Translations under genes and position numbers: made by a program
DNA from: Deltaproteobacteria bacterium
GTDB lineage: Bacteria; Desulfobacterota; Syntrophia; Syntrophales; JAAYKM01
Assembly (NCBI GenBank): GCA_019136935.1
Contig: JAGVTI010000340.1
Span: 1-5,774 of the forward strand
Length of the DNA: 5,774 nucleotides
Direction of reading: 5' to 3'
Shown here: positions 1 to 4,632 of the stretch, piece by piece
Position numbering within the stretch: the first letter of the stretch is position 1
How the letters are laid out: each line of letters begins with the position of its first letter
The notes under the pieces: generated by a model
Told to the model about the DNA's origin: nothing
The model's database searches: none
Seen by the model: the letters and a program-made list of their open reading frames with translations, nothing else

Positions 1-1173
1 GATGATCGGGGCGTTGATATCGTTCACGTCTTCATTGAGAATCGGCTTCATCAAGCCCTTCAACAGGGAAATGGTGACGGGGGCGATATCGTAATTCAGG
101 ATCTCCCCGCCGTATTCGATGTTCACTTCCCGAATGCCGCCGGAGACGATCTGGGCCTGGAACTTTCCGAGTTGCTCACCCAGCGTCATGTAGGGACCCA
201 ATACCGTCATCAGTTCCGCGCTGACGGACGGGAAATTAAACGCGTTCCGGATTTCACCCTTCGTCAGGTAATCCACTATCTGCTCGGCGATCGCAATGGC
301 CACGCTGACCTGGGCCTCATCCGTCGAGGCGCCCAGATGAGGCGTCGCAATGACCTGATCCAGGGCAACCAGTTCATGATTCTTGGTGGGCTCTTCCTCG
401 AACACGTCCAGAGCCGCGCCGGCCACCTTGCCGGCCACGATCGCATCGGCGAGGTCCTTCTCGTTGACGATGCCGCCGCGGGCGCAATTGATGATGAACA
501 CACCCTTCTTCATCTTGGCAAAGGCCTGGGCGTTGATCATGTTTTTCGTTTCCTTGGTCATGGGACTGTGGAGGGAAATAAAATCCGACTTGGCAAGAAG
601 CTCATCCAGGGGAACCAGGTTGATTCCCGATTCCGCCGCCGCTTCGGGGGAAATGAAGGGATCGTATGCCAGAACGTTCATCTTCAGGCCCTGGGCCCGG
701 TCGGCAACCACGCCTCCGACACGGCCGATACCGATAATACCCAAAGTCTTGTTGGAGAGCTCGTTACCCATGAATTTGCTCTTCTCCCACTTTCCGGCTT
801 TCATGCTCGCCGTTGCCTGGGGGATCTTCCGGGCCATGGCCATCATCATGGCCAGGGCATGCTCCGCCGTGGTAACCGTGTTCCCGCCGGGGGTATTCAT
901 GACGACGATACCCCGCTTGCTCGCCTCGGCGATATCCACATTGTCCAGACCGGCGCCCGCCCGGCCGATAACCTTCAGGTTCGTGGCCGCTTCCAGAATT
1001 TCCTTGGTCACTTTTGTCGAAGAGCGCACGGCCAAGCCGTCGTATTCCTTAATGACCGCCTTGAGTTCATCGGGGGTCAGGTTCGTGATGACGTCGACCT
1101 GAATCCCCTCCGCCTTCTTGAATATCTCAACAGCTTCGCTGGACATGCTGTCGCTGATCAATACTTTTTTCAT
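1..1173 (-). CDS. serA: D-3-phosphoglycerate dehydrogenase (C-terminus beyond window)
   Basis: Catalyses the first committed step of L-serine synthesis, NAD-dependent oxidation of 3-phosphoglycerate to 3-phosphohydroxypyruvate, in the cytosol. The 391 visible residues begin MKKVLISDSMSSEAVEIF. The nucleotide-binding motif G148-I-G-R-V-G153 is followed by the NAD-ribose acidic residue in YDP (D171). The catalytic triad is in place: R232 in CARGG, E261 in EEEP and H279 in TPHLGAS, with the same spacing as in characterised PGDHs. From about residue 315 the chain enters the intervening (ASB-like) domain, so this is the long form, normally about 525-530 aa, with a terminal ACT domain expected outside the window. 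The ATG at 1173 is chosen because GGGAGG lies 6 nt upstream and the protein start matches the family. It lies 37 nt behind serC and is probably co-transcribed with it. No defects are seen in the visible part. Confidence 0.96.
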   Translation of the reverse strand, partial: MKKVLISDSMSSEAVEIFKKAEGIQVDVITNLTPDELKAVIKEYDGLAVRSSTKVTKEILEAATNLKVIGRAGAGLDNVDIAEASKRGIVVMNTPGGNTVTTAEHALAMMMAMARKIPQATASMKAGKWEKSKFMGNELSNKTLGIIGIGRVGGVVADRAQGLKMNVLAYDPFISPEAAAESGINLVPLDELLAKSDFISLHSPMTKETKNMINAQAFAKMKKGVFIINCARGGIVNEKDLADAIVAGKVAGAALDVFEEEPTKNHELVALDQVIATPHLGASTDEAQVSVAIAIAEQIVDYLTKGEIRNAFNFPSVSAELMTVLGPYMTLGEQLGKFQAQIVSGGIREVNIEYGGEILNYDIAPVTISLLKGLMKPILNEDVNDINAPII

Positions 1174-1179
1174 GTGATT

Positions 1180-1185
1180 CCTCCC
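1180..1185 (-). promoter_or_regulatory. Ribosome binding site of serA
   Basis: On the minus strand GGGAGG precedes the serA ATG by 6 nt, a near-ideal Shine-Dalgarno placement. It lies in the 37-nt serC-serA gap, so serA can be translated independently of whether serC translation terminates early at its frameshift. Confidence 0.8.
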
Positions 1186-1210
1186 ATTGTGAATACAGGT
1201 TGTTGTGTTT

Positions 1211-2304
1211 TTATAATGCGGCAACCTTTTCCCGGAAAACTTTTTCCATTTCCGCCAGGGCGATTTTCAAATCTTCGGCTTCGATGGTCGGCCCGCACCA
1301 GAAACGGTAACCGGCCGGGGCGTCCTTGTAAGAATTGATATCGTAAGCGATGTTCTTCTTCGCGAGATCGCTGGCGATACCTTTCAGGAACTTGGATTGA
1401 TCTTCCTTGGAAAGACCGTTCACCTTCGGATCCTTCACCATGAGACAAACTGATGTATTGGAGCGGATATCCTTGGACTCCGCAAGAAACTCCACCCAAT
1501 CGTTTTTCGCAACCCAGTCTTCGACGACCTTCAGGTTGTTTCGGCTTCTTTCGATCAAGCCTCTAAGGCCGATATTTTTCGCCCATTTGAGGGCATCGAG
1601 ATAATCCTCCACACAGATCATCGAGGGCGTATTGATGGTATCTCCTACGAAAATACCTTCATTCACCTTCCCGGATTTCTTCATACGGAAAATCTTGGGC
1701 ATCGGCCATGGAGGATCGTAAGATGCAATCCGGTCGCAGGCCCGGGGGCTCAGCACCAGAATGCCATGGGCCCCCTCCCCTCCCAGACACTTCTGCCAGG
1801 AGAAAGTCAGGGCGTCCACTTTGGACCAGTCCACATCCATGGCAAAAACCGCACTGGTCGCGTCGCACAGGGTCAGACCTTCCCGGTCCCGCTCGTCGTG
1901 CCGTTGGCCACGAACACCACATCGTTTGTCCAGTCGACGGCCTTCAAGTCCGGAATTTTACCGTAATCGGCCTTCAAGATCGTTGCATTCAATTTCAGCT
2001 GCTTGTTGATATCGGTGGCCCAGCCTTCGCTGAAGCTCTCCCATACCAGAACTGACACTGCTTTGGGACCAAGCAGACTCCACATGGCCCCTTCAAACGC
2101 TCCTGTATCTGAACCGGGAAGAATCCCGACGAGGTAATTCTCGGGAATTCCCAGTACGGCTTTCGTTTCTTCGATTGCTTTGGACAGTTTCTCTTTACCC
2201 AGATTCGACCGGTGGGAACGCCCCACCGCCGCATCCTTCAGGGCGTCGAGAGACCACTGCGGCCTCTTGCTGCAAGGCCCGGAACTGAAATTTGGATTGT
2301 ACAT
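1211..2304 (-). pseudogene. serC: Phosphoserine aminotransferase, broken by an internal deletion with frame change
   Basis: SerC is the PLP-dependent aminotransferase that converts 3-phosphohydroxypyruvate and glutamate to O-phosphoserine, the step after SerA. The N-terminal part runs from the ATG at 2304 ([17 protein letters not shown]) for 139 residues to [10 protein letters not shown] at 1888; that frame stops at 1873-1875. The C-terminal part continues in another frame from about 1888 ([18 protein letters not shown]) to the stop at 1211-1213, 225 residues. It carries the PLP-pyridine aspartate in CDATSA and the PLP lysine in SWQK (codon 1790-1792), plus conserved [11 protein letters not shown] and INTPSM. 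Homologues, from memory, have about 10-11 residues of the type VRVPxGDWI between TTSG and DREG; these are missing, so about 31-34 nt appear lost. Neither half has any other stop, so the lesion is recent or an assembly error. The start at 2304 is chosen because family similarity begins there and AAGGAAAGGAA lies upstream; the open frame continues upstream to 2547 only as leader sequence. Confidence 0.92.
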
Positions 2305-2360
2305 GTACCCATTTCCTTTCCTTGATGATTTTGACGACCGCGTAAAAACATTCCATATGC

Positions 2361-2428
2361 CCCCCCTGAACGAAGGATCCCATACCTGAACGGATTCTTC
2401 GCCGCCTGGGCCTCCCCGGAATGACAAA
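2361..2428. repeat. Degenerate palindromic dispersed repeat (candidate)
   Basis: CGAAGGATCC (2371-2380) and GGATTCTTCG (2392-2401) form an inverted repeat with one mismatch around an 11-nt loop, and CCTGAACG occurs twice (2365-2372 and 2385-2392). Read on the minus strand, the flank contains TTGTCATTCCGGGGAGGC and then CGAAGAATCC. From memory this resembles the widespread intergenic repeats of the form GTCATTCTGAG...CGAAGAATC found in many environmental genomes. It sits in the serC 5' leader, between the candidate promoter and the start codon. Copy number cannot be judged from one window. Confidence 0.4.
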
Positions 2429-2470
2429 AACGGACTGTTTACGGATTCATCAATTTTGAAACAGCGGGTT

Positions 2471-2499
2471 TCTATATCAGTTATACGGGTATTACTCAA
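2471..2499 (-). promoter_or_regulatory. Candidate sigma-70 promoter of serC-serA
   Basis: On the minus strand TTGAGT (2499-2494) and TATAGA (2476-2471) are separated by 17 nt, each matching 4 of 6 consensus bases. Transcription would start near 2464 and give a leader of about 160 nt before the serC ATG. The leader start includes a small GAAAC-5 nt-GTTTC hairpin (2458-2472). No known amino-acid riboswitch was recognised. Predicted from sequence only. Confidence 0.4.
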
Positions 2500-2523
2500 G
2501 TTATTTTGACAACTCTTTTCATA

Positions 2524-2552
2524 TTGACGAACCCTTGCAAAAAACATATGTT
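2524..2552 (+). promoter_or_regulatory. Candidate sigma-70 promoter of radA
   Basis: TTGACG (2524-2529) and TATGTT (2547-2552) are separated by 17 nt. Initiation near 2559 would leave a leader of about 40 nt before the radA ATG at 2598. An additional TTGACA at 2506-2511 has no good -10 at the right distance. The placement supports the downstream ATG at 2598 as the radA start, since the alternative ATG at 2535 lies upstream of this -10 box. Confidence 0.45.
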
Positions 2553-2597
2553 ATCGACCGCTTACGATCAATCAAAGGGGAAAATGGAAATACAGGG

Positions 2598-3956
2598 ATG
2601 AAACCGGCAAAAACCGTCTTTTTCTGTCAGGATTGCGGCTACCAGTCGGCCAAGTGGCTTGGGAAGTGCCCTGCCTGCGGGACCTGGAACCGGTTCGTCG
2701 AGGAAGAAGAACCGGCGGCCATTCCGGGAAGAGACGCCGGACTTTCCTTCGATACCCCGCCCCTGCCCATCAACGAGATCGTTGCGGAGGAAGGAGACCG
2801 GTTTGAAACGGGGATCGAGGAAGTGGACCGGGTCCTGGGCGGAGGAATCGTCGGCGGTTCCGTTATCCTGGTCGGGGGGGAACCCGGCATCGGCAAATCG
2901 ACCCTGCTTCTCCAGGTGCTTCAGAATCTGGCCGTCCGGGGCAGCAAAGTGCTCTATATTTCAGGGGAAGAATCGGCGAAACAGATTCGCCTCCGGGGAC
3001 AGCGCGTTTCCGCACTATCCGGAAATCTGCTTGTCCTCACGGAAATATCCATCGAGAAAATCCTCCAGCACGTCCGGGATATTCAGCCGAAAATTCTCGT
3101 GGTCGATTCCATCCAGACCACCTATACGTCGAGTCTTTCCTCCGCCCCGGGAAGTGTCGGCCAGGTCCGTGAAGGGGCGCAGCAGTTCGTGCTTCTGGCA
3201 AAAAAAACCGGGCTCCCCGTCTTCATCATCGGCCATGTCACCAAAGACGGCGCCATCGCGGGCCCCAAGATCCTGGAGCACATGGTGGATACGGTCCTCT
3301 ACTTCGAAGGCGATTCGGGACATCCCTACCGCATCATCCGGGCCATCAAGAACCGCTACGGTCCGACCAACGAGGTCGGCGTTTTCGAAATGGGCGACAG
3401 CGGCCTGAAAGAGGTCCTGAATCCCTCCTCCTTTTTCCTCAACGAAAGACCGGACGGCACGGTCGGTTCCGTCGTCGTTCCCAGTATCGAAGGAACCAGG
3501 CCCATCCTGATCGAGATACAGAGCCTGGTCGGAACCAACCTTTTCGGAACACCCCGGCGAACGACCATCGGCGTCGATCACAACCGGGTTTCCCTGCTCA
3601 CGTCCGTCATGGATAAGGTATGGGGGAAAAATATCTGCGGCCACGATATCTTTCTCAACGTGACCGGCGGCATCAAGGTCGATGAACCCGCCGTCGATCT
3701 GGGGGTGGTTTCGGCCATCCTCTCCAGTTTTCTGGACCGGCCGATCGGGCCACAGACGGTTGTACTGGGTGAAGTGGGGCTTACGGGTGAAATCCGGAGG
3801 GTTTCCCAGATCGAAGAAAGGGTGAGGGAAGCGGCCCGCATGGGATTTACCCGTTGTCTTCTGCCTCAAACACGAAAGGGAAATCCGTCCGCATCGCATC
3901 AAATCAAGCTGATTCCGATCGGCAATCTCCGTCAATTGATGGAACACCTTTTTTAA
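2598..3956 (+). CDS. radA: DNA repair protein RadA (Sms), branch-migration ATPase
   Basis: RadA is a RecA-related hexameric ATPase that drives branch migration of recombination intermediates during repair. The 452-aa product is of normal family length. An N-terminal four-cysteine zinc finger is visible (C10-x2-C13 and C24-x2-C27). The ATPase core has Walker A GGEPGIGKST (93-102), Walker B ILVVD (166-170) and the RadA signature at 251-255, here KNRYG instead of the usual KNRFG. The C-terminal part, with NVTGGIKVDEPAVDLGVVSA (354-373) and VVLGEVGLTGEIR (388-400), is the Lon-protease-like domain. The ATG at 2598 is chosen because the protein then begins MKPAKTVFFCQDCG, as in the family, and GGAAA lies 7 nt upstream; 21 extra codons from an ATG at 2535 are unlikely to be used. 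It is transcribed alone, divergently from serC, and no strong terminator was seen after its stop. Confidence 0.97.
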   Translation: MKPAKTVFFCQDCGYQSAKWLGKCPACGTWNRFVEEEEPAAIPGRDAGLSFDTPPLPINEIVAEEGDRFETGIEEVDRVLGGGIVGGSVILVGGEPGIGKSTLLLQVLQNLAVRGSKVLYISGEESAKQIRLRGQRVSALSGNLLVLTEISIEKILQHVRDIQPKILVVDSIQTTYTSSLSSAPGSVGQVREGAQQFVLLAKKTGLPVFIIGHVTKDGAIAGPKILEHMVDTVLYFEGDSGHPYRIIRAIKNRYGPTNEVGVFEMGDSGLKEVLNPSSFFLNERPDGTVGSVVVPSIEGTRPILIEIQSLVGTNLFGTPRRTTIGVDHNRVSLLTSVMDKVWGKNICGHDIFLNVTGGIKVDEPAVDLGVVSAILSSFLDRPIGPQTVVLGEVGLTGEIRRVSQIEERVREAARMGFTRCLLPQTRKGNPSASHQIKLIPIGNLRQLMEHLF

Positions 3957-4128
3957 AAAAGCTTTTCCACGTTATTCTCCCTTCGGAGACAATTTCCTCG
4001 ATCGGCCCGAGCTTCTGCAAACAATTCCCGCACCGCGATTGACGTTGACGGCCGCCGGCGGGGATGGTATGAACGATTTGGCCTGTTTAACCGGTCAGTT
4101 CCAGATTTTCAGGCGGGTATCCAACAAC

Positions 4129-4160
4129 CCCCGCTTTTCATGACATGACGAAAAGCCGGG
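4129..4160. repeat. Inverted repeat / hairpin downstream of radA
   Basis: GCTTTTC (4133-4139) pairs perfectly with GAAAAGC (4150-4156) around a 10-nt loop. After one C-C mismatch, CCC (4129-4131) pairs with GGG (4158-4160). There is no T-run on either side, so it is not a typical intrinsic terminator. Neighbouring GGCGGGTATCCAAC resembles common dispersed repeats containing GCGGGAATCCAG, so it may be part of a degenerate repeat element. Confidence 0.45.
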
Positions 4161-4259
4161 ACGGCGCGGCGGTGATATTTCAGGCAAAAGACACCCCGCA
4201 TCATGCAAAACGGGTTTGGACCGGCTTAAATGGAAAAGGTTTTCGAATGAAGGAGGAAG

Positions 4260-4280
4260 GGGGAGGCTTTTGGCCTCCCC
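4260..4280. repeat. Strong 8-bp GC-rich hairpin
   Basis: GGGGAGGC (4260-4267) is exactly complementary to GCCTCCCC (4273-4280) with a 5-nt loop (TTTTG on plus, CAAAA on minus). On the minus strand it is followed by CTTCCTCCTTC, pyrimidine-rich but with few consecutive T; on the plus strand no T-run follows. If it terminates anything, it is a leftward transcript. Confidence 0.5.
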
Positions 4281-4378
4281 GAGGTTAGAGAGGATGGGGG
4301 CCTTTCACCCCTCACGGTTTTGGATCGTCTATCGGCTCAACATGCCCCTTGTCTATTGCCGGGTTTTTATCCTTTCGG
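4260..4378 (-). ncRNA. Candidate structured small RNA or leader (speculative)
   Basis: This is the stretch that would be transcribed leftward from the sigma-54-like promoter at 4388-4403. On the minus strand GGAT (4372-4369) can pair with ATCC (4325-4322), and CGGC (4361-4358) with GCCG (4336-4333), separated by equal 7-nt internal loops. A second hairpin GGGG-7 nt-CCCC lies at 4311-4297. A third, GGGGAGGC-CAAAA-GCCTCCCC, lies at 4280-4260 and is followed by a pyrimidine-rich run that could act as a weak terminator. ATAGAC occurs twice within the first hairpin. No known RNA family was recognised and no downstream minus-strand gene is seen, so an independent small RNA is more likely than an mRNA leader. 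Confidence 0.25.
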
Positions 4379-4387
4379 CTTTTTAAT

Positions 4388-4403
4388 TGCAGATAATGTG
4401 CCA
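4388..4403 (-). promoter_or_regulatory. Candidate sigma-54 (RpoN) promoter, reading leftward
   Basis: The minus strand reads TGGCAC-ATTAT-CTGCA. This gives the invariant GG (-24) and GC (-12) with the required 10 nt between them, and it differs from the TGGCAC-N5-TTGCA consensus only at one T of the -12 element. Initiation would be near 4378. Sigma-54 promoters need an NtrC-family activator bound upstream, and candidate sites lie at about -100 (4471-4484) and about -186 (4555-4572). Confidence 0.45.
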
Positions 4404-4470
4404 TTTTCCATTTAATGCGTAACATATCGATATAACGGGCATCTTGATTCCCAGCACCCTGACTGCGAAA

Positions 4471-4484
4471 ACAAAAATGTCGAA
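4471..4484. promoter_or_regulatory. Second copy (half-site) of the TGTCGAA operator
   Basis: ACAAAAATGTCGAA here is identical over 14 nt to 4559-4572, with an 88-nt start-to-start offset. Its left arm is not palindromic (GAAAACA in place of TTCGACA), so it would be a half-site. A weaker similar string, TTGACAAAATGAA, follows at 4493-4505. Confidence 0.35.
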
Positions 4485-4492
4485 ATACTTTT

Positions 4493-4520
4493 TTGACAAA
4501 ATGAATAGGCTATTTAATTC
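4493..4520 (+). promoter_or_regulatory. Possible sigma-70 promoter of the histidine kinase gene
   Basis: A perfect -35 TTGACA (4493-4498) is followed after 16 nt by a modest -10, TAATTC (4515-4520). The start would be near 4527, leaving a leader of about 105 nt that contains the palindrome at 4555-4572. That position suits repression or autoregulation by whatever binds the palindrome. Confidence 0.28.
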
Positions 4521-4554
4521 GCATAGTTATGATCGTTACATCCCTATCTGCCGG

Positions 4555-4572
4555 TTCGACAAAAATGTCGAA
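4555..4572. promoter_or_regulatory. Perfect palindromic operator candidate TTCGACA-AAAA-TGTCGAA
   Basis: Two 7-nt arms are exact reverse complements around a 4-nt A-spacer, typical in size for a dimeric DNA-binding protein. It lies 60 nt before the kinase start codon and about 150-170 nt upstream of the leftward sigma-54-like promoter. Together with the half-site at 4471-4484 this suggests an enhancer-type site, possibly for the response regulator paired with the adjacent kinase. The binding protein is inferred, not shown. Confidence 0.42.
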
Positions 4573-4632
4573 TCAGGCTTTTTCACACCGTCGTCTTGAA
4601 TAACCGGGGATCCATTTCAAAGGACATTCGGA

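Larger units (their letters stand above)
3957..4632. other. Long intergenic region between radA and the histidine kinase
   Basis: These 676 nt contain no ORF with a convincing start, RBS and family match on either strand. The left third (3957-4230) is GC-rich and holds an inverted repeat at 4129-4160 and a GC palindrome CCGCCGGCGG (4052-4061). The middle (4250-4380) is rich in hairpins. The right third (4380-4570) is AT-rich and holds a minus-strand sigma-54-like promoter, the 10-bp palindrome ATATCGATAT (4424-4433), repeated TGTCGAA sites and a possible sigma-70 promoter for the kinase. The right half therefore looks regulatory; the left looks like decayed or repeat-derived sequence. Confidence 0.7.

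Noticed and set aside
172..1338. Long plus-strand ORF (388 codons) opposite serA
   Set aside because: It is antisense to serA, whose protein has all catalytic motifs; the plus frame reads as low-complexity His/Gly/Arg-rich sequence and runs across the serA start into serC.
2535..2597. Upstream ATG extending RadA by 21 residues
   Set aside because: The extension is not family-like, the ATG lies before the candidate -10 box of the radA promoter, and the zinc-finger start MKPAKTVFFCQDCG is at 2598.
2584..2601. Mini-ORF MEIQG whose stop overlaps the radA ATG (ATGA)
   Set aside because: Five codons only, and the G-rich run before it is too close to its ATG; probably chance, though translational coupling cannot be excluded.
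3015..3947. Minus-strand ORF of 310 codons opposite radA
   Set aside because: It lies wholly inside radA on the other strand, starts with GTG without an RBS and shows no recognisable domain; long antisense frames are common in GC-rich genes.
3976..3989. Small hairpin TCTCC-CTTC-GGAGA after radA as a terminator
   Set aside because: A five-bp stem followed by CAATTT, with no real T-run; too weak to call.
4145..4288. Plus-strand 47-codon ORF starting MTKSRDGAAVIF
   Set aside because: No RBS, it begins inside an inverted repeat and runs through the strong hairpin at 4260-4280; no recognisable protein features.
4328..4355. Sigma-28 (FliA)-like -10 GCCGATAG on the minus strand
   Set aside because: The -10 matches 7 of 8 bases of GCCGATAA, but the -35 at the required distance (TAGACAAG) is poor and no flagellar or chemotaxis gene is present.
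4358..4384. Plus-strand terminator GCCGGG...CGGC followed by TTTTT
   Set aside because: The stem is only four to six broken base pairs around a large loop and no plus-strand gene ends nearby; kept only as an alternative orientation for the hairpin region.
4507..4524. Plus-strand sigma-54-like promoter TAGGCT...TTCGCA before the kinase
   Set aside because: GG and GC are 11 nt apart instead of 10 and the flanking consensus is poor; sigma-54 is intolerant of spacing changes.
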